Assembly (NCBI GenBank): GCA_049976245.1
Contig: JBMFIQ010000031.1
Coordinates: 1 to 28,547, forward strand
Direction: 5' to 3'
Length of the DNA stretch: 28,547 bases
Source: Microbacter sp049976245
GTDB taxonomy: Bacteria; Bacteroidota; Bacteroidia; Bacteroidales; Paludibacteraceae
The notes beneath the pieces are model-generated. The model had not been told where the DNA came from and made no database searches. It worked only from the letters and a program-made list of their open reading frames with translations. Shown here piece by piece: positions 7,607-16,275 of the stretch (position 1 is its first letter; each line of letters starts with the position of its first letter). Position numbers and translations under genes: made by a program.

Positions 7607-8794
7607 TCAACGTTCGGGATAAAGCAAATAGGGTTTTCTTTCAATTTTAAACTTCTCCACGTCACTTTTCCAACGTGCCTTTATTTCTTTTGCGCTTTTG
7701 CCCGATTCAATCATTGAACGGACGTAACCGACTCCGATCAGTTTTTCAAAAAATGAATTAAAGAAAGCATCACCCATATGCAAATTCCGGTATGCTTCAA
7801 TGAGATAGGATAAATCAAGTCCGTTTTTGAATAAGACCTGATCCGATGGCTCAGTGCGTAAGTCCACGCCATAACACAATTGATTCAAACAAGGCGGATT
7901 CATAGCACCCGGCATGCTCCGTGGGGTAAACGAATAGGAATATCCGGTCATGTGCGGGTTCCCAAACTGTTGAAAAGGCGCATCAGTACCACGTCCTACA
8001 CTTACCGGCGTGGCTTCAAAATAACAAAGCGAAGGATAAAGATACACCGATCGCATGTTGGGTAAATTGGGCGATGGTTTTACCGGCAATTGATAATGCA
8101 TGGCATGGGTATAATGCAAACACGGAATAACAGTCAAATCACATTGTTGCCCATCGGATAGCCATTTCTTGCTATTAATCATTCGTGCCAATTCTCCCAA
8201 CGTCATGCCATGAACCACAGGAACTGGTACCGCGCCAACGCCCGATTTATATTTCATGTCAAGAATTGGCCCGTCCACATAAAACCCATTTGGATTGGGA
8301 CGATCCAAGACAATCATTTTCACATGATGCGTTGCACAAGCGTTCATCACCTGAACCATTGTCGTCAAATAAGTATAATAGCGAAGTCCCACATCCTGTA
8401 AATCAAAAGCCAACACATCGATCGTTTGCAATAACGAATCAAGCGATTTATGCACATTTCCTCCATACAAGGAACAAATGGGAATGCCGGTTTGTTCGTC
8501 GATTGAATTGCCAACATGCTCGCCTGCATCCGCATTTCCACGAAAACCGTGTTCGGGCGAAAAAATCGTTATAATGTTGATCTTTTTACCGTGCAAAAAA
8601 TCAACAATATTTTCATTGCCGATACGTCCGGTCTGATTGGTCAAAACCGCAATGCGTTTTCCCTTCAAAAGAGGCAAATAAAGATTGGTACGTTCTGCAC
8701 CGACCACAATGCTTTGCGAGTTTTGAGCGTTTTGAGCCTCTGCAGTTGTCATAAATGTAAAACAAATCACGATAAAAAGAATGATTTTGTTCAT
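7607..8794 (-). CDS. namZ: NamZ-type exo-beta-N-acetylmuramidase (DUF1343, GH171)
   Basis: The family removes single MurNAc residues from the non-reducing end of peptidoglycan glycans. The chosen ATG (8794) gives 395 residues beginning with a signal peptide (MNKIILFIVICFTFMTTAEA then QNAQ), so the enzyme acts in the periplasm or outside; an in-frame ATG at 8836 would place 14 polar residues before it. Family stretches seen are LTNQTGRIG, FSPEHGFRGNADAGE, CSLYGG, AFDLQDVGLRYYTYLTTM, VLDRPNPNG, HGMTLGELA and SVGRGTDAPFQQFG; the conserved His-containing SPEHGFRG is thought to be near the active site. It is the last gene of the minus-strand operon, followed by the terminator at 7416-7447. MurNAc release fits import by a neighbouring transporter. 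Assignment to the family is firm; activity is inferred. Confidence 0.9.
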   Translation of the reverse strand: MNKIILFIVICFTFMTTAEAQNAQNSQSIVVGAERTNLYLPLLKGKRIAVLTNQTGRIGNENIVDFLHGKKINIITIFSPEHGFRGNADAGEHVGNSIDEQTGIPICSLYGGNVHKSLDSLLQTIDVLAFDLQDVGLRYYTYLTTMVQVMNACATHHVKMIVLDRPNPNGFYVDGPILDMKYKSGVGAVPVPVVHGMTLGELARMINSKKWLSDGQQCDLTVIPCLHYTHAMHYQLPVKPSPNLPNMRSVYLYPSLCYFEATPVSVGRGTDAPFQQFGNPHMTGYSYSFTPRSMPGAMNPPCLNQLCYGVDLRTEPSDQVLFKNGLDLSYLIEAYRNLHMGDAFFNSFFEKLIGVGYVRSMIESGKSAKEIKARWKSDVEKFKIERKPYLLYPER

Positions 8795-8890
8795 AGGTGT
8801 ATTATTTTCAAGTTTATAGTTTATCATTACATTCATCCAAGGTCAAAAGCAAAAGTCCAAAATCTGTTAGTGTATGTAACTTCAGATTAT

Positions 8891-8952
8891 CAGATTTCTT
8901 CTATCTACCTTGCAGTCCTTATCTTCTGATTTTCAAATTTCTACTATCTACC
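8891..8952. repeat. Short degenerate direct repeat in the namZ upstream gap
   Basis: CAGATTTCTTCTATCTACC (8891-8909) recurs as CAAATTTCTACTATCTACC (8934-8952), 17 of 19 identical. The whole 167-bp gap between the serine hydrolase gene and namZ is pyrimidine-rich on this strand with further TCTACTGATTT-like pieces. Function unknown. Confidence 0.5.
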
Positions 8953-8961
8953 AACTCCAAT

Positions 8962-10812
8962 CTACTGATTTAAAGCCTCGTAAATGGCGGTTTGCACTTT
9001 GGCACGGATACGAGTGGTAAACATCTTGTCATTATCGCGCGTTGGGAAAACATGGTTTGACAAGAAAATATAGACTAAATGGCATTTCGGATCTATCCAG
9101 AACATGGTACCGGTATAGCCCGTGTGACCAAAACTTTGCGGGCTTACTTTGGTTGACAAATACGAAGTACCCACCACGTGGCCGTCCTTCATGTCGGGTT
9201 TTTCAAAACAGATGCCTCGATAAATACCTTCGGCTGCATAAGGAGTTGAATTAAAGAGATCGAATGTAGCTTCACTGAAGTAACGACGGCCTCCATAAAC
9301 GCCTTTTTGCAAATAGAGTTGCAACAGTTTAGCCAGATCATTGGCATTGGCAAACAATCCCGCATTGGCCGAATGACCTCCTAAAATAGCGGATGTTTCA
9401 TCGTGCACATAACCATGTAAAAGTGTTTGCCGAAAATAGGTATCCTGTTCGGTCGGTACAATTCGCGACAAAGGCAATTGCCGCCATGGATTGTACATGA
9501 TTTCAGTAGCTCCGAGCGGTGCATAGAACGTTTGCCTCAAATATTTTTCAAACGGCTCATGAACAATGGCTTCCACCACGGGCGGCGTAACAACGAAAGG
9601 CCAATCCGAATAGACATAGCGAAGTTTTCCGTTCGATTTCAACAACGGAGAATGGGCAATGGAATCGTAAACCCAAGCAGCAATATCTTTTCTGATAAAC
9701 AACGTGGGACTGATTTTGATGGGAAAAGCTGCGGACGAATCGGAACGAATGAACGATGGTTTAAGTGTTCCGTCGGGATTGACCATCAACTTGTAAAAAG
9801 GATAATAAGGCTGCAAACCGCCCACATGGCACAACAACGCCTGAACGGTGATGTTTTCTTTGTTGGTTCCTCGAAAAGGCGGAAAATAATGGCTGAATTT
9901 CTCGTTCAAATCAATTTTTCCTTCATCCACCAACTTCAAATAAGCCGGAGCTCCCGCCATGATTTTCGTTAACGAAGCCAAATCGAACAAATCGTAAATG
10001 TTTTCCGGCCGATTTAGCGGATCATTCGGATAATGTTTTACCTCCGAAGTAAAATAAGTATGATAACCATACGCTTTGTTGAAAACAACTTTCCCGTCCT
10101 TTGCCACTAAAATCACACATCCCGGGAATGCTTGTTGCGCAATGGCATCATTCACCAGCGAATCAATGGCATGATTTAAAAAAGCGCCGTTGATACCTAC
10201 TTCTTCGGGCACCGTATATTTCAGGCGAATGGGTGGCGGAGTAGTCAATCCGAATCCTTTGCGAAATTTTCCGAACTTCATCGGCAAATGTCCCTGAGCG
10301 CTGATGCCACCGAAAATCAACTGAGCCGCCATTTGCTGCGTTGCAACCTGCGCATCGTAGGCTTCAATCCAAGAATTGACGGGCAATTTGATCATCCACG
10401 GTTGTGGTTCAACAAACGACACCAACACAACCGGATGATGGTCGGCAGAAAGTGAATTGATCCAACTCATTTCATCGGGCGTCAGTTGCGTTTTAAAAAC
10501 CAAAACGACACAGAGCATAGCATTGGAGAGCAAACGATCAACGGAACCTTTTGATAAAGAATCTAATGCAACTTTTTCAAAAGTAATGTAGCGCCGCATC
10601 ATTCCGTTAAATTCATTTTCGGCTTTGGCACCAATGGATATGGAAACAATGCGGGTACTGTCCAAAGATCCAAGCGGAATCAATTGATCCGAATTGCGCA
10701 GCAACGTAATCTGTTTTTCCGCAACATTCAACTTGCTGAGCGTTGGCTGCTCGGCTTTTATTGCCAACAGATTGACAAGCAACAACAACAATAAAAATGA
10801 ACGTTTTTTCAT
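8962..10812 (-). CDS. Secreted serine hydrolase (beta-lactamase/PBP fold) with orphan GH3 C-terminal domain
   Basis: 616 residues with an N-terminal signal peptide (MKKRSFLLLLLLVNLLAIKA). Residues about 25-185 resemble the C-terminal alpha/beta domain of GH3 glycosidases: ITLLRNSDQLIPL at the start and AAQLIFGGISAQGHLPMKFG at the end. The GH3 catalytic barrel is missing. Residues about 200-616 are a class C beta-lactamase-type serine hydrolase with Ser280-Leu-Thr-Lys283 (SxxK), Tyr401-Ser-Asp403 in place of the usual YxN, and His563-Thr-Gly565 (HTG, equivalent to KTG). In many Bacteroidetes a complete GH3 N-acetylglucosaminidase is fused to this hydrolase; here only its tail remains. Likely substrates are D-amino acid peptides or esters of muropeptides, not necessarily beta-lactams. 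It sits between the amidase and namZ in the operon, 81 bp after the amidase stop. Exact reaction unknown. Confidence 0.85.
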   Translation of the reverse strand: MKKRSFLLLLLLVNLLAIKAEQPTLSKLNVAEKQITLLRNSDQLIPLGSLDSTRIVSISIGAKAENEFNGMMRRYITFEKVALDSLSKGSVDRLLSNAMLCVVLVFKTQLTPDEMSWINSLSADHHPVVLVSFVEPQPWMIKLPVNSWIEAYDAQVATQQMAAQLIFGGISAQGHLPMKFGKFRKGFGLTTPPPIRLKYTVPEEVGINGAFLNHAIDSLVNDAIAQQAFPGCVILVAKDGKVVFNKAYGYHTYFTSEVKHYPNDPLNRPENIYDLFDLASLTKIMAGAPAYLKLVDEGKIDLNEKFSHYFPPFRGTNKENITVQALLCHVGGLQPYYPFYKLMVNPDGTLKPSFIRSDSSAAFPIKISPTLFIRKDIAAWVYDSIAHSPLLKSNGKLRYVYSDWPFVVTPPVVEAIVHEPFEKYLRQTFYAPLGATEIMYNPWRQLPLSRIVPTEQDTYFRQTLLHGYVHDETSAILGGHSANAGLFANANDLAKLLQLYLQKGVYGGRRYFSEATFDLFNSTPYAAEGIYRGICFEKPDMKDGHVVGTSYLSTKVSPQSFGHTGYTGTMFWIDPKCHLVYIFLSNHVFPTRDNDKMFTTRIRAKVQTAIYEALNQ

Positions 10813-10893
10813 TTGAGAGGTATTATTTGATTGAACAAAAAGTTACTACAAATCAAGTCGATGCAAATTCTTTTGGCAAAGCCGATCAACGAA

Positions 10894-13800
10894 TTATTTC
10901 CCGGTGAAAAAATTCAAAATTTGTTGCATCATGGCATTACGCTCTTCAGGCATGACGGTTTCAAAAGGCACACCCAGAATGCAAGTTTTGTAAGATCCTC
11001 GATAAGCCACACCGGCGCCAATTCTGTTGGCTGAATACCGAAAAATCGTAAAAGCATCTTTCCCTACCGGATCAATGGCATTGGGTTGTTCCACGACATA
11101 CGAAAAACCGTTGAGCTGATGATAATAGGTATATTGACCCGAAAAAGCAAATGGTGAAGGAGCCGCCTCAAATTTTCCGTCAACGGCACCACAGTCATTT
11201 ACCCATTTGAATTTCAACACGTTTTGAGCCCACGTACGATCAGAATCAGTGGCCAGCGGGTTATCCCATAAATCGGTTCCAACATAAGCGCCGGAAATAA
11301 AAATATGACCGCCTGATCGGCAATAACCTGAAATCGCCTCCTGCAATGCCTTTGGGAAAGTTTTAAATGCTGCCGGACGAGCACCTCTCCCCATCACCGT
11401 TTCTCTTTCTTTGCCCAAAATCAAATCGACCATTGGGTAGTCATTCAAAGAAGTCTCTCCATTGCAAACGGAGGCCTTGCTGCAGGAAACAAACGAATAA
11501 CCGGCATGTGCAATCGCTTCTCCATGAACAAACGGATAGTCAAAACTGTTTCCGGCAATCACCTTTGTTTCATCATTGGCATTGCTTGCGCCGAATCCCG
11601 GTGAATCATCGCTTATCCAGGGTTTTTGGCGGCGAAACTCATACATGCTTCCTACGTAATTGTATTGTACATGATCGGGAACTCCATGATCGACACAATC
11701 CAAAAAACCAGCAAGGCTGTCATTTGTTTCAAAACTTGCCGGAGCGCTGAGTCGATCAAATCCATTAACAATCAACACACTCCCTTTTGAATTCGATTTA
11801 TCGCAGACCGAAAGCATTTCGGACGGAAAACTTTCGCCACCGTCATTGACCGCCGTCACTTTGAAACTGCAAATGGAATCGGAAGGAATCGCCAAAGTGA
11901 TGGTTGTGTCATTCACCAATTGACCATTGTCGAAACCTTCGTGATTGATGCGTGTATAAACCACATAATGCTTGGGTTTAGCCGTTATTTCCAACGAATC
12001 ATTGACCGCTTTCCATTTGAGTTGTACTTGATTTTGACCGATCAACAGCGCACTAAAATCAGAAACAGGAAGTGGTTCCACCACATATTTATAACCATAT
12101 TGTCCGGCAATAAATTTCAACATTCCTTTGTAAATAGCTCGGCTCACCGTAAAGCGAAAACGCGGATCGAGGCCATAACGCATATCGGCAAAATTCTGAT
12201 GTGCAAGCAATTCCAGTAGCATGGTGGGGACTTCCGGCACACGGGCTTCACTGTAGGAACGATCCCACATGGCACGACGAGTCCATTTGGGTTCATACGC
12301 ACGGCGAATATCGTTAACCACTTCATCCATAACGATTTCTGTCAAATCTCGCGATGCCTGACGGGACTCTCCGTCCGCAAATTTGGCATCATTGATGTGC
12401 GTCATGTAAATTCCAAGCGTTCCGATGATGGAATCATTCATGGTGGTGCCGGCATCGGAATGAAAAGCAAAAGCCAAATCAACGGGAATATGCAATCCAT
12501 TCACTTTTGGAAGATCATGCGAGCCTCCTGCCAAATAATTCACCCAAAAACCACGACTTTGAAAATCATCGGTATAATCATTTTTTCCTCCACTTTTATT
12601 GTAAATGCTGTCGGGCATGCCGGCCCACTGCAACCAATAACGTGCACCTTCCGTGTAACGCGGATAGCCGCTGGTTTGCAGCGTGTAATGAATGGGCGAA
12701 GGTTGAACGATTTTAGTTGTCTTTGTGGTGTCCGAACTTTTTTTATTCTCGGTCATGTCTCCGTTCGCATTCGGGATGCGGGCAATATTCCCCATTCCAC
12801 CACCAATTTTTACAGCATCGGCAGTAACAATGTCGCCATTCTTGTGACTGATGTTTGAAAGCGTGATTTTACATTGATCGGATATTCCTTTGGGAAATGG
12901 GAAGAATCCAAGAAAAATCCATGTGCCTCCACCCATCTGTTGATTCACTTTGAATTGCGTTTTTCCCCCAAGATGATAAACCGTGTACAACGCATCATCG
13001 GAACTTTTTGGCAACGTTTTGTAAGAGACATACACGGCATAATGGCCTGCTTCCGGCATGTCGGGAATCCACTCGACCAAACTTTCTTTTCCTTTTTTGA
13101 TGGTTTCCGTCTGACGATAAGTCCCGGATCGAAAAGGATTTTGTCCGTCAACATAATAAACCTGACGATGAGCAAACCCGCTGCTGTCGCCAGTTATCCA
13201 ATGTTCTTTTCCGTCAATTTCCCGATATTTCGAATGAAAATCGGAAGTATCATTATCCACAATCACTTCCGTGCGGTGATAGTCGCGTTCGCGCGGCAAC
13301 AACACGTTGGCTCCGGCATTTTCCAACATGGGAACCAGATAAGGAAGCACATAACTCTGTGTGTATAAATCTTCTACCGTTTGCAAAAGGCGTGCCCGCT
13401 GCCATTGCCATCGATCTTCTATTTGGTTGAAATACAAACCGTGACTTTGCCACATGGCAATGTGTTTGTCCTGTAAACCTTTTTTGATCAAAAAAGGTTT
13501 TGAAAGGTTTCGGGTCAAGGGAAAGACCTCTTTTTTATTGGCATAAATTCTCGATTTGTCTTTTGGAATGGCCTTTCGATAAACATTGGGAACCAATTGT
13601 TGAATGGGTAAATCATCGGAAATAATGGTTAGACGATATTTTTGCAATGAATCGGGTAACAGTGATTGAACAGCCTGATACATCCGATCCACCTCATCTT
13701 CTTTCAATGGCAAATAAGCCAATGACTCATCCATTGTCACGGTAAGCGAATGATTCTTCTTGTCCACTGTCAACTTTTTGACCGTTGTCCTTCCCGCAAT

Positions 13801-13935
13801 TTGTTTTTGAAGGAAAAAGGTCAATGTGTCCGAAACGGCTTTTGACAAAGCGGAATTGACAAACACGTCGGCGTTGGAAACAACGCTAACAGCCATATAA
13901 AAAATAGACAAAAAATAAAAACGGCGAATATTCAT
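10894..13935 (-). CDS. Large N-acetylmuramoyl-L-alanine amidase with golvesin-type insert and Fn3 domain
   Basis: Predicted zinc amidase cleaving the MurNAc-L-Ala bond; such proteins are sometimes labelled xanthan lyase. Numbering is from the alternative ATG at 13941; I prefer 13935, two residues later. A signal peptide is present (hydrophobic about 8-22). Amidase_3 motifs are split: SHGLYFN with His167, VEDLY with Glu190 and a strand ending ENAGANVLLPRERD come first; then a golvesin/Xly-like beta domain (about 225-383, ending ADAVKIGGGMGN); then VDLAFAFHSDAG with His494 and VPTMLLELLAHQNFADM with catalytic Glu577. An Fn3-like domain (about 625-715) and a long C-terminal domain resembling a Rossmann-like or glutamine-amidotransferase-like fold (about 718-1015) follow. 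Metal ligands (His, Glu, His) and the catalytic Glu all appear present. About 1013 residues is large for an amidase. Neighbours are the epimerase upstream and the serine hydrolase downstream. Confidence 0.82.
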   Translation of the reverse strand: MNIRRFYFLSIFYMAVSVVSNADVFVNSALSKAVSDTLTFFLQKQIAGRTTVKKLTVDKKNHSLTVTMDESLAYLPLKEDEVDRMYQAVQSLLPDSLQKYRLTIISDDLPIQQLVPNVYRKAIPKDKSRIYANKKEVFPLTRNLSKPFLIKKGLQDKHIAMWQSHGLYFNQIEDRWQWQRARLLQTVEDLYTQSYVLPYLVPMLENAGANVLLPRERDYHRTEVIVDNDTSDFHSKYREIDGKEHWITGDSSGFAHRQVYYVDGQNPFRSGTYRQTETIKKGKESLVEWIPDMPEAGHYAVYVSYKTLPKSSDDALYTVYHLGGKTQFKVNQQMGGGTWIFLGFFPFPKGISDQCKITLSNISHKNGDIVTADAVKIGGGMGNIARIPNANGDMTENKKSSDTTKTTKIVQPSPIHYTLQTSGYPRYTEGARYWLQWAGMPDSIYNKSGGKNDYTDDFQSRGFWVNYLAGGSHDLPKVNGLHIPVDLAFAFHSDAGTTMNDSIIGTLGIYMTHINDAKFADGESRQASRDLTEIVMDEVVNDIRRAYEPKWTRRAMWDRSYSEARVPEVPTMLLELLAHQNFADMRYGLDPRFRFTVSRAIYKGMLKFIAGQYGYKYVVEPLPVSDFSALLIGQNQVQLKWKAVNDSLEITAKPKHYVVYTRINHEGFDNGQLVNDTTITLAIPSDSICSFKVTAVNDGGESFPSEMLSVCDKSNSKGSVLIVNGFDRLSAPASFETNDSLAGFLDCVDHGVPDHVQYNYVGSMYEFRRQKPWISDDSPGFGASNANDETKVIAGNSFDYPFVHGEAIAHAGYSFVSCSKASVCNGETSLNDYPMVDLILGKERETVMGRGARPAAFKTFPKALQEAISGYCRSGGHIFISGAYVGTDLWDNPLATDSDRTWAQNVLKFKWVNDCGAVDGKFEAAPSPFAFSGQYTYYHQLNGFSYVVEQPNAIDPVGKDAFTIFRYSANRIGAGVAYRGSYKTCILGVPFETVMPEERNAMMQQILNFFTGK

Positions 13936-14030
13936 AAGCATAGAAATGATTTGTAAGGTTAAAGCAAAAATGTCCCATCATTGAGAAAGCACTAAAACTT
14001 GACTTTTAGATGCTAAAAAAAAAGAAAAGA

Positions 14031-15176
14031 TCAAGCGTTCAGCGGTTTCGCTCCAATACCCGGTTGATCGTTTAAGGTAATTTTTCCGTCAATCACTTTC
14101 ATGCCCGTAAAACAATCATTTGCCAACAATAAGTTTCCATCCAGATCCGCATAATCCATTTTTGGGGCCAGTTGAGCCGCAGCAGAAATGGCACACGAAG
14201 TTTCGGTCATGCAGCCAATCATCAGTTTCATTCCGAATGTTTCGGCCATGCTGATCATTTTATTGGCTTCGCGCATGCCGGTACATTTCATCAACTTGAT
14301 GTTAATGCCATCGAATACGTCTTTCAGGCGCGGAATGTCTTCCAATCGTTGGCACGATTCGTCGGCAATGGTTGGCAACGGACTTTGTTCCGTCAGCCAG
14401 GCCATATCGTCCAAATCGTGTTTTGGCATCGGTTGTTCCACAAACTCCACATTGCGATCAGCAAGCCACTCGATCATCTTCAAAGCATAATGTTTATCTT
14501 TCCATCCTTGATTGGCATCCACACGAATGGGTTTGTCGGTCACTGACCGAATCGTATTGATCAACATTTTATCCGTCACTTCATCCATTCCAAGTTTGAC
14601 TTTCAAGACTTTATATGGCGCCGCCTCTTTGGTTTTTTGTCTGACCACTTCTTCTGTGTCAATGCCAATGGTAAAGGTGGTAACAGGCGCTTTGGAAGCC
14701 GTATAACCCCAAATGGCATACCAAGGTTGCCCCATCAATTTACCCACCAAATCGTGCAATGCAATATCGACAGAAGCTTTTGCGGCAGTATTGTTAATGG
14801 CAATGCTATCGACATAAGTCAAAATATCGTCCAATTCAAAAGGATTGTTGAACTGACGTAAATTTACTTTTTGCAGGAAAGCCATTACTGATGCTTGTGA
14901 TTCACCAAGATATGGAGGCATCGCCGCTTCGCCGTATCCGGTAATGCCGTCGTAAGTTACTTGGGTGAGTACAATAGGCGTTGAAGTACGTGAATACCCC
15001 GAAATGGTAAAGGGATGCTTTAAGATTCCATCAAACGGACGAAAACTCAATTCCATATTTCCGCTTCCGACTGATCGAACTGCGTGATTTTGTTGTGCCA
15101 ACATAGCTGTCGGATTTATAAATGATGCTGCCGTTAACAGCGCCGATGATTTAAGAAAAGATCTTCTGTTAATCAT
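14031..15176 (-). CDS. Tat-exported dipeptide epimerase (L-Ala-D/L-Glu epimerase type)
   Basis: An enolase-superfamily enzyme that inverts the second residue of a dipeptide, in this family typically L-Ala-D-Glu to L-Ala-L-Glu during murein peptide breakdown. 381 residues. The start MINRRSFLKSSALLTAASF carries a twin-arginine motif (NRRSFLK) and a hydrophobic stretch ending AMLA, so the folded enzyme should go to the periplasm by Tat. Catalytic features are Lys192-x-Lys194 (VLKVKLG), metal ligands Asp220 (RVDANQGW), Glu247 (VEQP) and Asp272 (ADES), the second lysine region IKLMK (294-297), and the dipeptide-binding DLDG (Asp344, Asp346). All key residues are present. It follows the NlpC/P60 gene, whose expected product is L-Ala-D-Glu. 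Dipeptide specificity could differ. Confidence 0.9.
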   Translation of the reverse strand: MINRRSFLKSSALLTAASFINPTAMLAQQNHAVRSVGSGNMELSFRPFDGILKHPFTISGYSRTSTPIVLTQVTYDGITGYGEAAMPPYLGESQASVMAFLQKVNLRQFNNPFELDDILTYVDSIAINNTAAKASVDIALHDLVGKLMGQPWYAIWGYTASKAPVTTFTIGIDTEEVVRQKTKEAAPYKVLKVKLGMDEVTDKMLINTIRSVTDKPIRVDANQGWKDKHYALKMIEWLADRNVEFVEQPMPKHDLDDMAWLTEQSPLPTIADESCQRLEDIPRLKDVFDGINIKLMKCTGMREANKMISMAETFGMKLMIGCMTETSCAISAAAQLAPKMDYADLDGNLLLANDCFTGMKVIDGKITLNDQPGIGAKPLNA

Positions 15177-15274
15177 AATGATTTGTATTTGAGTGTTTTT
15201 TCTTGTAATGGCATGATATCAACTTCGAGTTCAACGCGACCAAGACTACACCAATGATGACTGCCCGAATCCAT
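15173..15274 (-). CDS. Possible 33-residue small ORF coupled to the epimerase gene
   Basis: An ATG at 15274, five bases after the NlpC/P60 stop, opens 33 codons that end in a TGA overlapping the epimerase ATG (ATGA, stop 15173-15175 and start 15174-15176). The peptide begins MDSGSHHWCSLGRVELEVD and contains IMPLQEKTLKY. It has no signal peptide and matches no family I know. It fills the gap between two operon genes exactly, which suggests translational coupling, but an ORF this short can arise by chance. Confidence 0.3.
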   Translation of the reverse strand: MDSGSHHWCSLGRVELEVDIMPLQEKTLKYKSL

Positions 15275-15279
15275 TTCTG

Positions 15280-16242
15280 CTACTTTGACTGATAAAACGG
15301 ATGTTTAGAGATGGTTACAATGCCTGAATCCTTGTCAATGCGAGTCAAAATCCTTCGAGCGGTCAACAGTCGATGTGCATTATAATCATCATAATTGGTT
15401 GCAGAGGGCAACAAACTGCTGATATGCACCATGCCTGAAGAATGAATAAACTCCCCGTTTCCAATGTAAAGGCCCACATGCGACACATGGATTTTCCCAT
15501 CTTTCTTCGAGCCAAAAAACAACAAGTCTCCCGGTTTCAAACGATCAAAACCACCGAAAATAGATACACTGTCGCCGGTCAATGCCTGTTGCCATGCATC
15601 ACGTTTCAAAATCACACCATTCAGAAAAAAACAGGTTTTCACAAATCCACTGCAATCCATTCCTTTAATTGAAGTTCCACCCCACAAATAAGGGAATCCG
15701 ACAAAACATTTTGCAGTGGCAATGATATGATCGGCTGTAGGACGCCGAGAAACCATCCATTGATCAAATGGCATCACTTCACTTTTTTGCAAAAAACCCG
15801 TTCGCCCGTCGGGAAGTATGACATGAACATCATTCCCATTTTCGCCCAGCGTGCGCATCACATCACCCCAAACTACATCCGATACTACGGGGGCATTTTG
15901 CGACGGTGCTAAACGTACTACGGTAAAATATACGGTCACCATTGTTTTTGGAGCGCCATTCCATGCTTTATATTGATCAATCGTCATGGATTGTACGCTT
16001 TCCGAAGTGCACCAAGCAACATATCCGTCGGGCGTCATCACACGGCTCCACCCATGCTCCGCTGACAAAATATGCACAGGTGTGCCCATCAAAGCTTGCG
16101 TGCCCATTTCGGCAGCAAAAGAAGGATGCTGTCGTAAATTAATGACCGATTGAGTAACAATCGCATATTTTGTTGTCTGGCTTTGAATCGGAAAGACCAA
16201 CAACAAGAAAAAACATACAAAAACAGGCAGTACAACTTTCAT
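15280..16242 (-). CDS. SH3-NlpC/P60 muropeptide endopeptidase
   Basis: A cysteine peptidase of the type that cuts between D-gamma-Glu and the diamino acid of murein stem peptides. 320 residues: signal peptide (1-21, ending FPIQSQ), two bacterial SH3 domains (about 26-90 and 100-160), and an NlpC/P60 domain (about 168-300). The catalytic triad is Cys197 in GMDCSGFV, His255 in VSHVGLYIG and His267 in EFIHSSG. The FPYLWGGTS motif before the Cys and PGDLLFFG between Cys and His are classic. The architecture matches gamma-D-glutamyl-L-diamino acid endopeptidases that need a free N-terminal L-Ala, which the neighbouring amidase would create. The expected product, L-Ala-D-Glu, is the substrate of the downstream epimerase. 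It lies 33 bp after the GH9 gene. Confidence 0.92.
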   Translation of the reverse strand: MKVVLPVFVCFFLLLVFPIQSQTTKYAIVTQSVINLRQHPSFAAEMGTQALMGTPVHILSAEHGWSRVMTPDGYVAWCTSESVQSMTIDQYKAWNGAPKTMVTVYFTVVRLAPSQNAPVVSDVVWGDVMRTLGENGNDVHVILPDGRTGFLQKSEVMPFDQWMVSRRPTADHIIATAKCFVGFPYLWGGTSIKGMDCSGFVKTCFFLNGVILKRDAWQQALTGDSVSIFGGFDRLKPGDLLFFGSKKDGKIHVSHVGLYIGNGEFIHSSGMVHISSLLPSATNYDDYNAHRLLTARRILTRIDKDSGIVTISKHPFYQSK

Positions 16243-16275
16243 GGTAAATAATCCGTTTTTAAGTTATTGATTGAT

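Noticed and set aside
8962..10812. Calling the serine hydrolase an antibiotic beta-lactamase
   Set aside because: YSD replaces YxN, the sequence is close to the broad esterase/peptidase group, and the context is peptidoglycan breakdown; resistance is not supported.
10900..13450. Several + strand ORFs of 60-164 codons opposite the amidase gene
   Set aside because: They lie entirely antisense to a well-supported gene and encode low-complexity, family-less peptides. Similar shadows opposite the other operon genes were also left out.
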